From the NCBI RefSeq assembly GCF_001638985.1, contig NW_017265135.1, forward strand, positions 2,409,223-2,473,222: 64,000 nucleotides of DNA, given 5' to 3'. The notes beneath the pieces were generated by a model. It saw nothing but the letters and a program-made list of their open reading frames with translations. It did no database searches and was not told where the DNA came from. This stretch comes from Phycomyces blakesleeanus NRRL 1555(-). Its lineage: Eukaryota; Mucoromycota; Mucoromycetes; Mucorales; Phycomycetaceae. Both the position numbers and the translations under genes were made by a program. This document shows, in pieces, positions 23,644-35,329 of the stretch (position 1 is its first letter; every line of letters begins with the position of its first letter).

Positions 23644-24938
23644 ATGGTTAACAATCGTCAGTCAATTGCCCCGGCTCCATCCCCGGAATATACTGAGCTT
23701 TTAAGAAGGCTCACCGCTATGGAGGAAAGCCTCAAGACCATGGATTCAAACATTGGCATTGTCATCAAGGGGGACAAATATTCATTGGAAATACTTGATA
23801 GCGTTGCTGATGCCTCTGGAGAACTTCTTGCAGTTATTGCTCCTACTACTATACCTGCTTCTGCTTCTGTCCCTTTCGCAGCTTCTTCCATTGGTTCTAC
23901 TCTGGATTGGTATACAACACCTTCTGAGGCTTTTTTTGATATCTCTTCTGCTGCCCCTTCTGTTGCTCCTTCTGTTGCTCCTTCTGTTGCTCCTTCTGTT
24001 GGTCCAGTGGTTCTTACTGGTGCAAACGCTGGTGAACTTAGTAAACAGGATCGCATTAGAGTTTTAGTAAGTGTTGAGATGTACAGTAGTTCATCAACAT
24101 AATATCTCACACTAAGTATAGGCTCTTATCCGAGGAGAGTTGAAGAAACACAACTTCAAATCAAATAAGCCGGAACTAGTTGCAGCTAATGACAGCAAGC
24201 GCAGTTGGGATGTTAATGTTGATTACAGACTTCCACCCAACAGACAGCTGATGCATGACCTTCATGCATACCTGGCTACAAAGGTTGTTGGGACTAGTGT
24301 TCGACAGGCCGATGTTAGTGATTGTATCTACACAAACTTTTGTGGAACGAGACGCCGAGTCAAGGAATCCTATGAAGCGCGCAAAAAGACAAATTCTCGG
24401 TCAAGAAAAGCAGGTCAAGAGACCGATGTATGTTAGAAGTATATTTTGATTGCAAATTAAATGTATTCATATTAATACATTTATAAACTAGCATTTTGAC
24501 CGCCGCGAGCTGACCTACCATACATCCAAGGCTGAAATTGATGTGAAGGTGGGTAAGAGCTGCGACGGACTCTTACAAAAAGAAGCAATGTCTGAGGGCG
24601 AATCTGAAGACGATATGCCTGGAGTCTCGAGCAACCGTGCGATTTGTACAGTGCATCCAAGTTGGAGAAGCGATGTAATTTCTTTTGTTTACATTATTGT
24701 ATATAGCTTTTTTTTTGTTTTTTTATGGATTTAAATGAAACAGAACTTTGATTAATCACTTATTTGTATTTAGTACAATCACTTTCTTGCGGTTGTTGAT
24801 GATTTTATGTGTAATCGCATGGACTTCAATTCGCATCAGATGTTGAAGAGGTCCTTCGGTAGAGATGCTGTTTTAGCAGTCCCGCCTAGATTGACGTCCC
24901 TTCTCCCTCACTGGGCTTTTAGAGATGAGTTTCAATAA
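23644..24938 (+). CDS. transposon companion protein of unknown function
   Basis: Exons 23644-24066, 24122-24427, 24492-24674 and 24774-24938, all phase 0, give an intact 358-residue protein with no stop or frameshift. Residues 13-40 are a short heptad-like helix (YTELLRRLTAMEESLKTM). A Pro/Ser/Ala linker with PSVA repeated four times follows (about 103-118). The second exon is basic and Asn-rich (ELKKHNFKSNKPELVAAND) and could bind DNA. The third has SCDGLLQKEAMSEGE and ends in HPSWRSD. The fourth is compact and ends FRDEFQ. I recognise no named domain. Its position opposite a Tnp2 transposase, as in two-gene CACTA elements, suggests an accessory DNA-binding role. That is inference only; it could also be a captured host gene. 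Confidence 0.75.
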
Positions 24939-25068
24939 ATTTTGTTTTCTTATCCTCTACATCCTCCACATCCTCCATCTGACAATGATAAACGTACCAA
25001 CAAATACAAACACTATGATTATTCTTTTCTGTGTGCCTTTAAAAAAGGGAGTTATATTTTATTATTTT

Positions 25069-28000
25069 TTAAATGTATTGTTTTTTTGGCAAAGGAATGA
25101 CCAGCATCTTTTTTACTTTTCTGCGTGTTGTGTGCTCAGCAGTTGTTACTTCTAACATAATTCTATGCACTGGCAATACACATTGGAAATCGTCAGGAGA
25201 AAATGTTGGAAAGCAGGCTTCAACGTGTTCGTACTCTCGCGATTTATCATTTTCGGGTGTGTACCATTTGATAAATGCAAAAATATGTTGAGAATTGTGA
25301 AGAAGTTGTGTTGGGCGGCGATGGGTGCGGAGCAAGGGAGTAAGGGATGAAGAGGTGGGTGGAGGAGTGAAAGAATGGGTGAAAATGTACTGTATTTGAC
25401 CCATGTATGCAATGATATGCTCACCAGTACTTCCAATGAACTTTGCTTGTACAAGAGAGCCACGACTTCCAGATTCACCTTTACCCTTGTAGACCTGCCC
25501 AAGGATGTTGATGTATTTCAACAGGGTGATTGTATTGTCGACAAAGTATGGTGATTCCGACGCTTGTTGAAAGTGAACTAATTGTTCATTGTTGTACGCA
25601 ACTTTGTAGTATTGTAAGAGATGAACATAGTGAATGTCACTCATTGTGGTAGCGGATTTTAATGATAGAGGGAATGCGGAAGGAGGGAGAGGTTCGTTGC
25701 CTTTTACAAGTACATTTGGATCTTCAGAAGCCTCGACAAATGACTGTATGCGGAAGGTACGTTGACGGATGGATGGAATGGTGGCGGGTGTAAAGGAAGA
25801 AGTGAGTTTGGTAAGGAGAGGAAATGCAGATGTCTGGCGGGTACTCTGAAGGAAACTGTTGACAAGATCGTCTTTGTGCACATCTTCAATAAATTTCTTC
25901 ATAAATGTTTCTTCAAACCCGATCTTCCTGTTTGTCTTCAAATTTTTTAACAACCCGTTAAATCGCTCGAACCCGAATAGCCAATAACCGTACACTGGTC
26001 CAAAATCACGAATTGTATCTCGAAGATGGAGGTGTAGGTGCATATTACAGGTGAGGATTTTGGCGTTGTACAGCTCGTCACATCTGGTGCAAAAAGTTTG
26101 AAGGAACTGATGGGCAGTGTTGACTTCATCGAACGTGATCGTTGGCTTGATCAACAGGCGGCATGCATCAACAAAGTTAATCCAGTTTTCGAATCTGTCT
26201 TTTGCAAGAACATCTTTCAACAGAACTGGCGAGTATACGAGCACCCATGACTTCCACTCGTCTGCCTTCATATACGAAAACTGCTTTCCTATTTTTGAGT
26301 TCAAAGAGGTGTATCCACCAGGCACAATCATCGTTTCTGCAGTCTTCTGCATTGCCGCAAAATCGCCATCTTGAATGTCTTCGTCTTTGATCCAACAATC
26401 CATCAATCTTTTAGGCGTTCCCAGAAATAAATTATGCATGGGATCGATGATCGTTCCACGTACTAGATCAAGGTATCCAAGGCGATGCAACTGCGACCAT
26501 CGAACACCATTTTCGACCTCCAGCCGATGCCTTTCTGAGGGGGTACTAGCACTTTCCCACTCCTCAGCATGCAACCTGTTCTCTACACCGTCACGAAGCA
26601 CCCACCGAGAGAAGTCAAACCCACGAAAGTCAACATTGACACCGTTTTCCAAGCGAGGGAAATGTCTGTTGCACTTGTAACATGCGCATGTACTGTTGTG
26701 CGAGGTGAACCCACTTGTCTTTCTTGCTGCCGGGATGTCACAGGCCACCATCATCAATGCGGCACGGACGCGGACACCACTAGGACACTCGAAAGTTGGG
26801 ATTGCCAGTCCCTCATACAATCTTATCAGATCATCTACCATAGGCCGGAGATAATGGTTTATCTCTTCGGATTTGGGTTCCTTCGGGCCAGGCATCAATC
26901 CTACGAGAAGTGTGTTCTCTGGCTTGTATCTTTCATTGCGAGGCAGATTGTTTACTACCAGGTATATGGTACCAGTCGAGTGCGTGACGTTATCGAAAGG
27001 TTGAAACCAGTCGATGTTGAGAGTCAACATTAATGAACGCGAATCCTTTGTGAATTGCACGCCATCTTTGTCTTTGAGCTCCTTCCACATGGCACCGTCG
27101 TATATGTCACACATCGTATCCACCATCTTCAGCTCGTGATTCCAATGTCTAATTTTATCCTCGAATCCTGGACGAAGAAAAAACATTCGTAAAATATTAA
27201 CGACGGACTGGTACAAGTATGAATGCTTGGCCACCAAAGCACCCGATGCTGATGTTTTCGTCAATTGGCAGTTGCAAAGCGAGCGTGCACCAAGCTTTAC
27301 GAAATCGCAATGAGACGGGACAGATGCACTTTCTTCGTACACCTTGTGACAATCCTGACACACAACAAATTTCTTTATGCCTTTGGTCATGGCTGAAAAC
27401 CTGTCATGCGCTGAAGACCAGGAAGGCTCAAGGGCAGTTGGAAATCCTGCTCGTAAATTGTCAAGAGCTTGTTGATGAACTCGATCAAGACAACGGCGCC
27501 CTTGTCAACCACATAGCGGGAAGCGAACATCACCACAAAAGTAGCAATGAACCTGTGCACTGGGTTCTGGGGCATATCGGGGGTGGCAAAAGGGTCTATT
27601 ATAAAAAAAAAAATTAACGCTATTTTTTTTTTAAAATTTTTAACACTAACTGACCCTCACTATTCAATTCATTGTTGTCGAGCTCAATAACATCGTCTTC
27701 GCTTTCGTCTTCACTGATTTCATTGCTGTTGCTTCAACTGTCATCATTGTCGCCATTGCTGATCGCGTCATTAGTAACGGAAACGTCTTCAGTGTCAGAC
27801 ATTGAAGCTCCTTCCCAAACAGGTGAGTTTGTCTGAGTGTACGATTCTTCCAGGGCTCCGGGTTGATGGGTTAAGATAGCTACATTTAGAATATAACACT
27901 TGGTTAATATCTAACGGTATCTGAATTAAATAAACCTTACGTTCATCATCGACCTCCATCATATTTCTTTGGGTAGACATGTCTATTACAACACGTTATT

Positions 28001-28186
28001 TCATGGATTACAATACAATTAAATAAATTCAAAGATTGTACCCCTTTCACATCTTATGGCATTTAGTCTTGCCCTTTTGTTATGACGTTGAGCAGTTCTT
28101 CTGGCAACAAAACTATAGCCGAGATCGTTCTGACTACATCCAGCACAATGGCACTTTTCGTTGTAGAGTTCAGGAATTGTGGACAT
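25069..28186 (-). pseudogene. Tnp2/Plavaka-type transposase, disabled
   Basis: Minus-strand exon model 28186-28042, 27982-27941, 27879-27655 and 27595-25069, with consistent phases. The N-terminus has the Cys/His motif CHCAGCSQNDLGYSFVARRT seen in fungal Tnp2-like transposases. The long last exon carries the typical core: SLMLTLNIDWFQPF, LLVGLMPGPKEP, CDIPAARKTSGF, CACYKCNRHFP, RLGYLDLVRGTIIDPMHNLF and the ending KMLVIPLPKK. Two lesions disable it. A TGA sits in frame in exon 3 (27734-27736, after GDNDDS). Near 27390 the frame opened by exon 4 hits a stop, and the conserved continuation starts one frame over. Downstream of that the frame is open for 773 residues, so decay is recent. Confidence 0.85.
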
Positions 28187-28300
28187 AATGTTTATTTATT
28201 TTTACTTTGAAGTGTTAAGAGAAAAAGGAAACAAGTACAACGTTTACTAAATTTACTATGTCTTTATAATAATAATAATAAATAATATTTTCGCCTGTTG

Positions 28301-29574
28301 TATCCAAGCCAATAGAAAACCGGAAAACAGTGTTTTCATCTTGAACACACAAAAAAAGCTGAGATGAAAAAATACCCCAGATTTTCTATTGTTATAATTT
28401 AACTTTGTACATGGTAATTCCCGTATGTTTTTCTAGTGTTAGCTCCATATCGCTCTGACACAGTTTACCCGGCAGTATGATATAATTATTTTAACAGTCT
28501 TTAAGATATTATCTACAGTACTAACTGTAATAATTATTGGCCCAATTACTTAATCGTTTATATATATATTATACTGACAAGATGATAGCTACTACGCTAT
28601 CCCAATATGAATATGTTCTTATATGTGATAAATCCAACATCCGAGTATCTGGATCACCACATGTAAGTACCTTAGTTAAATAAGTATACTATGTTTATAA
28701 AACAATATTTATTTAGCTTTCAACTAGACTTAATTTGAATTTATATTATATTAATTTTGAATAATATTTACTAATTTTTCTACTTAAATTATAGATACTC
28801 TGAAATATTCTAATAACATATGAAGCTTACCTATTAATTCTTTTTTCTAATGTATATTTCTTCTCTAACATTAGTATATTTATAGAAACAGATAAGAATT
28901 AAAAAAAAGTCACTTACTCTATATCAAAGTGCTCAAAACACATGAGATGACTTTGAAATAGATCTTTTACTGTATAGACTCGTAGTAACTAAATAATAAT
29001 ATATCTTTTTTGCAAGTTTCTAATAGATGGGGCTTTTTTTTTGGCAGTACTATTATCATATAGAAAATACAAATTGAAGCAAAACTTAATAAACAATAAA
29101 TATTTCATTTAATATAACAAAAAATCTGCCAATTTTTATTATGTAAAAATTAGCAGCTATGCTACAAAAATAGTAGTATACTGTCACTTCTATTTCCTAC
29201 AGTTTTAACTCTTTTTTTTTTTGAAACATTTGACAAATATCAAAATATGACCTCCCAAAAAAAAGTACGTATAATATAAAAGTAATGCGTGCTGAGTTTT
29301 TTGTGTGTGCAACTTGGTCAGAAAATAAAATGAAAAGGGATTGAAAGTGAACTACAAATGTAATTTGAGAGTACAAGTTCAAGGGATATTTAATATGATA
29401 AAGAGAAAGGTGATAATAATAAAAACATACTTATAAAAAAGGAACATTATTCTTTTTCGATAAAGAATTCCGTAAGAATCGGACGGAGATATCAATATAT
29501 TTCCCAAAATAGAAGTGGTATTTTTGATGGTTTTACCAAAATCACTTCCCTATATATATATATATATATATATA
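28301..29574. other. intergenic between two transposons
   Basis: Very AT-rich DNA with short AT microsatellites. No gene, terminal repeat or relic recognised on either strand. Confidence 0.5.
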
Positions 29575-29787
29575 TAGTAAATTCAAAAACCGGGCCAGCA
29601 AATGTAAAATTTGTACTCCGCAACTTATATCTTCTTGAGTTCTTATTCTTTCGCGATAGTTTTAATACACTCTAGGACATCTGTTAAAGAGCTGCAGCAT
29701 ACTATGCTAGTATAGATATATATATAGTATTAATAAAAAGTTATATGAAAAAAAGTGGAAATTTTCAGTGGCCCGGTTTTTTAGGTA
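29575..29787 (+). repeat. left terminal inverted repeat of the Tc1 element
   Basis: Begins TAGTAAATTCAAAAACCGGG and ends CCCGGTTTTTTAGGTA. Each end carries a CCGGG/CCCGG motif followed by an A or T run, so the arm is itself weakly symmetric. By eye only about one base differs from the right arm (CTGCAGC here, CTGTAGC in the mirrored copy). Confidence 0.92.
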
Positions 29788-29799
29788 AAGGTATCTTTT

Positions 29800-30814
29800 T
29801 TATTTTTCATTAATAAGATACCCTTTCTTCAAAATGCATTTATGCATTCTGCTTTGCATGGATTCAATTAGATTCTTGCACATCTCCTCTGGGATACTAT
29901 CCCACTCATTCTGGAAACGGGACCACAATTCCCTCATTGAGCCGGCTGGCTCTTCATATTGGTAGAGTTTACCCTTTGTGTACGCCCAAAGGTTTTCGAT
30001 GGGATTAAGGTCAGGCGAAAACGGTGGGAAATCAATGACCTCAATCCCCTCTGCCTTCAACCACTTTCTGGTATTGGCTGCAGTGTGTGACCGGGCGTTA
30101 TCATGCAAAAACATGATATCGGACTTGATGAGATTCTGCTTCTTCAAGTTCTTCAGTAAGCCCTGCTCCAAAACTGTTACGTATTTTGGGCTTGTCATGG
30201 TTTCATTGATCTTGAGAAGCTCTCCGTGACCTCTGGACGAAAAGCATCCCCAAACCATAACGTGTCCTCCAGCACGAACAGGGGAAGTCTTACCCTTATA
30301 TTTTTTAATTGCCGACTTCTTCAACCTACCTCCATCTCTTTCCATCCGAGCCAAAGCGATTCACCTTACATTCGTCTGAGAAGACAACACACTTCCAGTC
30401 CTCCACGGTGAAGTTGATATAGTTCCTTGCGAACTCCATACGCTGCTTGCGGATAGCGGGGTTTGTTTTTACCTTCGGAGGTGGTTCCAAGGTACAGATG
30501 AACCCAGATGCTTTTAGCAAGGTGCGGATTGCTGGAGCCTTGACAGCAAAACCTTTACCACATAGCCGTCTCTCTGCCTCTGTTGTTGTCATAAATTCCT
30601 CATTTAGGAATGCATAGATGATACGGTGGGCGAGCCTTTCATCGATTTGGGCAGATCTACCCCCAGGAACTGAAGTGGAGATGTTCAATTTTCTTCGATA
30701 TCTCTTGACAGAAGTCTGCGAAACACCAACAATCTTTGCTACCTCGGCTGTAGACTTTCCATGTCTAAGTTCAACTTCAATTGAGAGTATTTTGTCGCGT
30801 GAGATGGGAGACAT
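29800..30814 (-). pseudogene. Tc1/mariner DD34E transposase, frameshifted
   Basis: The start ATG is at 30814. The N-terminal part (30814 to about 30330) has a helix-turn-helix region with STAEVAKIVGVSQTSVKRYRR and reaches the first catalytic Asp in VVFSDECKVNRFGSDG. The frame then stops at 30326. The remainder (about 30354-29800) is one frame over and carries HVMVWGCFSSRG, the second Asp in FLHDNARSHTAAN and the catalytic Glu in SPDLNPIENLW. Exactly 34 residues lie between the second Asp and the Glu. All three catalytic residues survive, so the break between 30326 and 30354 is the only lesion I can see. A sequencing error cannot be excluded. Confidence 0.9.
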
Positions 30815-30990
30815 TTTTGTTTTAAAGTTGAGCAAAGGAACAAGGAAAACTCTGAAAAATTCAATATAATATATCTATTTTGTTTGCATGATTGTGATGT
30901 AATGACAAGACACACTCCGTATAAAAATTATCATAAAGCAGTTCTGCATTGAAAGTAAAGAAATAATGCTTTACTCTATTTTTTGGCCCA

Positions 30991-31203
30991 TACCTAAAAA
31001 ACCGGGCCACTGAAAATTTCCACTTTTTTTCATATAACTTTTTATTAATACTATATATATATCTATACTAGCATAGTATGCTGTAGCTCTTTAACAGATG
31101 TCCTAGAGTGTATTAAAACTATCGCGAAAGAATAAGAACTCAAGAAGATATAAGTTGCGGAGTACAAATTTTACATTTGCTGGCCCGGTTTTTGAATTTA
31201 CTA
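30991..31203 (-). repeat. right terminal inverted repeat of the Tc1 element
   Basis: Mirror of 29575-29787, starting TACCTAAAAAACCGGGCC and ending TTTTTGAATTTACTA. It is the same length (213) as the left arm and nearly identical to it. Confidence 0.92.
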
Positions 31204-32514
31204 TATATATATATATGAGTTGAATTGTTGGTTTCAATTTATTGTTTACTATTTTAATGTTATCATTGAATCAAAACTTATCTATTATACTATACAATGG
31301 ATTTCGATAGCCAATATTTGTGGTATTTTAATAGAATGTCTTTTACAGTGAAAAAATAGTGGAAAGCGAATAGAAAAGTCAAGTACGTTGATAAAAATGC
31401 AAGCCTAGAAAGTCATCTTGCCAATACATTAAAAAGAAACCAGAAAAACCACGTTAAATAAAAGAAAAATGAAGAAGGGGTCCAGTTATTTCATTAAACA
31501 TATATTTAAACAAAACGTGTGTCCATTGGTCTAAAAACAATTATGGGAAGGTTCCTTAGATTTCAAGCTTAAGCACTACATTAAGACTGCGCTCAATCCC
31601 GAACCCCGGTTTGCGGAATTCTTTTTCTTTCTTTTTTCTCTGTTTTACCTTTTAGATATAAGAGTATTGTCCCTATACTATGTAAAATTATACATCCTTG
31701 TAATGGTTTAGAGAAGTATAAATATAAAAAATCTGAATTAGCTGCTTATTCATACTTGCATTAACCCGAAATATTAAACAAATACCTATTTCACATAAAA
31801 AAAATACAATGTATTTAATAGCAAAGAAGTCGTATATATATATATATATACCAACCCACTTCATTATACTAGCTATTTGCCCAATTTCTTGATATTATTT
31901 TCTGCTGAATTTTGACAGAAATCAATATAAATGTGTTTAAAAATAATATTCGGGTGTTTGAAATAAATAAATGAATATTATTCATTTCGGATATGTTATA
32001 TGAAAATTAAATAATAATAATAATCGCAAGTTCAATAATGGACCAATGTATTTAATTTATTTTAGAGGTGTTATATCTACGAAAGACTTGTAGGCTCCCA
32101 TTTTGGAGTATTCTGCTGATAATATTACTCTGCACTATATCTTGTTCATGTCGTGGGAGTTGTGATAATAAGATATTTAAGAAAAGAGAACTTCGTTTTC
32201 GCTCTTCAATTCGGTAATACGGAAATAGCAGGAAGTTGACCATTTGTAATTAAGGTAAAAAGGTGATTATTGAGGACTTAGCTAGAGCTAGTACCAATTT
32301 GACCCACATTATCTGTCGTATTATCTACAATAATCTATCATAGCCAAAAAAAAAGAAATGAATAAAATTCGGCACCAAAAGAGTCAATCTAATTTTATTT
32401 CTTTCTAAATATACCTTTTCTGTTTTATCATCTGTTCCTTTAATATCATATTGCTCTTTCTCTAAAAGACACAATTTTATCAATTCAGTATATGGGTTTC
32501 TAAAGATCTAAGTA
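31204..32514. other. intergenic, 3' of the B56 gene
   Basis: AT-rich DNA with (TA)n runs. A short minus-strand open frame at 32052-32243 has no recognisable content. Bases 32405-32514 could hold an alternative last exon of the B56 gene. Confidence 0.45.
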
Positions 32515-34965
32515 TTACTTGTGATATATCACCCACTCACCGATATCTAGACTATGCGATGGGAGGGGTATATTCAATCCTTTTGATGCTGTCAGCTCTA
32601 ATTGTTTCCATCGCATTTCTCTCAGTTCATCTAGTTCTTCCTTTCTACAACAAGACACACATGAGTTGCATATTACTTAGCTGATATCCCTCACAATCAA
32701 TCTATTTTTCATTATCTTACCTTTTCTCTTCTTCTTTGAAAACTTGTGTACACTGATCAAACAATATTGGGTCGGAATCCATGAACATCTTTAGAGCATT
32801 GTATACTTGACCATGAATTGTTCTAAAGTAGTGGTAGTAATAAAGCATACATAAGTATCTCCCACACATCACTACACACCGCATCTTTATCCTTTTTTAT
32901 CAAAGCACCTGTTCCAATGAGATTTTGAGTTCTTATAAAGAGGAGGGAACATAATTGGCATAATTGTTTCGATATTGTCATTAATCAAGTTCACTATATA
33001 TTCGTTATTCCAGTAGTACAGAGCCCGCTCTGCAACCTATACCCATCATTTTTATGTTAATAAAAAAGAAAGACCTTCAATAGTTATCAAATAAACATTG
33101 TCAAGAGCATTACCTGAAAATGAGGACTGGAGACACAAAGGGCTAATCTCTGGAAGAGGGGGACAGCAAATTTTGTAAACTCTACTCCCTCTGTCACATC
33201 CAAAACTTCCTCCATTTCATTAAGGTACATTCCTTCCTTTGCACTGTTAACCTTAGGCCAATAACGTAATAGACTGTAAACGACCTTTTAATGGAAAATT
33301 TAATATACATGTATACACGCACAGGTACATTCATCTAATTCTCGCTCTCTTTCTCTTTTTGTCTTTATATTTATTTGGATAAATGTACTTACTTCTGGAG
33401 TGAGCGTTGGATCCTTTTCTAAAAACTGTACTACGCAATATGCCAGCTGGGGGTGGTACATTCCCAGAGAAGAAGGTTTATGAAGAGGAATAAGGACTCT
33501 CTTCAAAAATGTCTTGTGTTCTTCTTTTAAAGGAAGTGCAAATCCATTGATAATACTATATAATTATATATATATATATTCGATATTAACACATATACAT
33601 ACACAAATATACATATCCATCTATATACAAACTCATCGAGCACCTATTACCTTCCCAAAATTTCTAGTAATTCAGCAATGCCATTGAACTGTTCTGTTTC
33701 GTATACAAACTGAAAAAAAATATTGTTGATAGATCGTCGAATAAATGCTCTGAGATTAAGAAATTTTCCATAAAGCCGATGCAAGGTTGTCTTTAGAAAA
33801 TCGCGCTCACGGGGATCTTCACTGTCGAACAATTCAAGTAACTACATAATATACATATTTTGTATCAAAAGGATTTTGCTTCGTTTCTTTATATATATAT
33901 ATACATCTTGCATTTTTTTCTTACCTGAAGAATGAATTTCTGATCAATGTGCTTTTTGGCCACATGTATATTAAAGTCGGGTGATTCTACAAAGCGTAAA
34001 AAGAACTCATACACAAGTTGTAGATGAGGCCATGCTGTCTCAAATACGGGTTCATCTTCTTCAGGATCATAAGCCACACCGCCAACAGCTGCCTGAGGAG
34101 AGATGGTTCTAAACAGATTTACAGAAAACTAAATGGCATTTGAATAGTAATAGTAATAATAATAATAAAAACAGGTAACGAAATAAAGGTAGGTAAGAAT
34201 GTGATGATCAGTACATTACCCCAGTAATATTAGCTCCATGTAAATATAGTTCTTACCATACGAATAGCATCAGGGTAAATTTGATCTACAATTGCGTTTC
34301 TTGTAGTTGCGACGTATTCCAGCATTTCCTGTAATGCCTGTCGTTTAATTTCTTTACCCTTTAGGTCTGAAGATGCATCATTAAAGTCAAATAACACTTG
34401 GCACTGAGCTAATTTTCGAATAAACAATTCATGTCTCTGTGTAGGTGGGACCTCTATAAGTACACAAGGAGAAAAGTACAGCAATAGATATCTGTCATCA
34501 ATAACCCACCCTTTTTTATTAGCGTACACAGCAATGCTTTTTTTTACCATTAAAGTGAGGGTATTTCTCTAGTTCAACTTGTTCGTGGACATTGAAGCGA
34601 GAAGAACGCTGCCGCCGAGGGGTTTTTCCTAGAGGGATAGTATCCTTGGGAGTGGTTTGAAGTCTGTTCATACCCTTAGCCATTCCACCCCCAGAGGCAG
34701 GCGACCTAGGTGCTGATTGAGGCAATACTCCCTAAAAGGAGGATACATTAGGCATCAGGCAATGTTTTGGTTTATTTTGGTGCTGCTGATGCTGACGATG
34801 CTGATTGTAGATCGTTATTATCATTTTATGCTTACATTCACAAGAAATTCCGGTAAACCTGTTTCTATGGCGGGAGGAAGAGGATATTGTTGGTGTGATG
34901 AGGGTGATTGTTGCTGCTGTTGTTTCTGTTGAGCGAGTTGCTGCTGCTGCTGCTGTTGTTGTTGT

Positions 34966-35006
<41 letters not shown>

Positions 35007-35329
35007 TTGTTGCTGCATAGGAGTGAGTACAGCTGATCTAGTTTTTGGAGATTGTGGAGCACTTTGGTTTGATTGAATCGATTGCTGCTGGCGTTGTTTT
35101 TGGGTTTTTGAGTCACTGGAGTGAGATGACTTGCTCCTAGTAAGCTGTCATAAAGAGAATATATTAGTATATATTATTATCCCATATATTAAAAGGGGAG
35201 AAGGCGGGAGAGAAAGATTGTGAATATTGTTAGTTATGTGAATGATTTACACACATATTAATATAGTAATATGTGTCTGTGGATAGTGCGTGTTCGTGTA
35301 CTTACAGCGTCTTTAAGTCCTTTTATCAT
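32515..35329 (-). CDS. RTS1: PP2A B56-type regulatory subunit
   Basis: Targeting subunit of protein phosphatase 2A, orthologous to yeast Rts1 and fission-yeast Par1. Minus-strand exons 35329-35306, 35144-34836, 34731-34548, 34453-34257, 34128-33925, 33841-33651, 33555-33393, 33284-33114, 33036-32909, 32822-32721 and 32644-32515 give 600 residues. The N-terminal quarter is low complexity, with a run of 26 Gln (34938-35015). The HEAT-like B56 core is highly conserved: [59 protein letters not shown] and [20 protein letters not shown]. Exon 5 was placed at 34128 because it restores [12 protein letters not shown]. The last exon may read through to the TAA at 32515, as modelled, or splice at 32541 to a further exon near 32465, so the extreme C-terminus is uncertain. 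Confidence 0.95.
34938..35015 (-). repeat. polyglutamine-coding CAG/CAA repeat
   Basis: 26 consecutive Gln codons, mixed CAA and CAG, inside exon 2 of the B56 gene. The mixed codons make it less prone to slippage than a pure CAG tract. Confidence 0.95.

Larger units (their letters stand above)
22993..28300. mobile_element. Tnp2/Plavaka-type (CACTA-like) DNA transposon, ends not resolved
   Basis: Two genes face each other: an intact companion gene on + (23644-24938) and a broken Tnp2-type transposase on - (25069-28186), with 130 bases between their stops. This looks like a two-gene autonomous element whose transposase has died. Terminal inverted repeats and the target-site duplication could not be located by eye. 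The given limits are therefore only the 5' leader repeat on the left and the end of the transposase leader on the right. A TAGTG at 28434-28438 has no matching CACTA partner on the left. Confidence 0.72.
29575..31203. mobile_element. Tc1/mariner DNA transposon with 213-bp terminal inverted repeats
   Basis: A 1.63-kb element. It has long nearly identical inverted ends, a Tc1-type transposase on the minus strand between them, and (TA)n flanks on both sides. Tc1 elements duplicate a TA on insertion, so the exact target duplication is hidden in the (TA)n runs. Size, structure and DD34E spacing all fit the superfamily. The near identity of the ends indicates recent activity, although this copy's transposase is frameshifted. 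Confidence 0.93.

Noticed and set aside
25073..27617. Several plus-strand open frames opposite the Tnp2 transposase
   Set aside because: Shadows of the long transposase exon; none has family similarity.
28434..28438. TAGTG as the right CACTA end of the Tnp2 element
   Set aside because: A five-base match with no inverted partner at the left side; flanking bases do not match any left candidate, including CACTA at 22577.
34821..35116. Frames with Asn/Ser runs overlapping the polyglutamine tract
   Set aside because: Out-of-frame reading of the Gln repeat in B56 exon 2, which is fixed by consistent splice phases.
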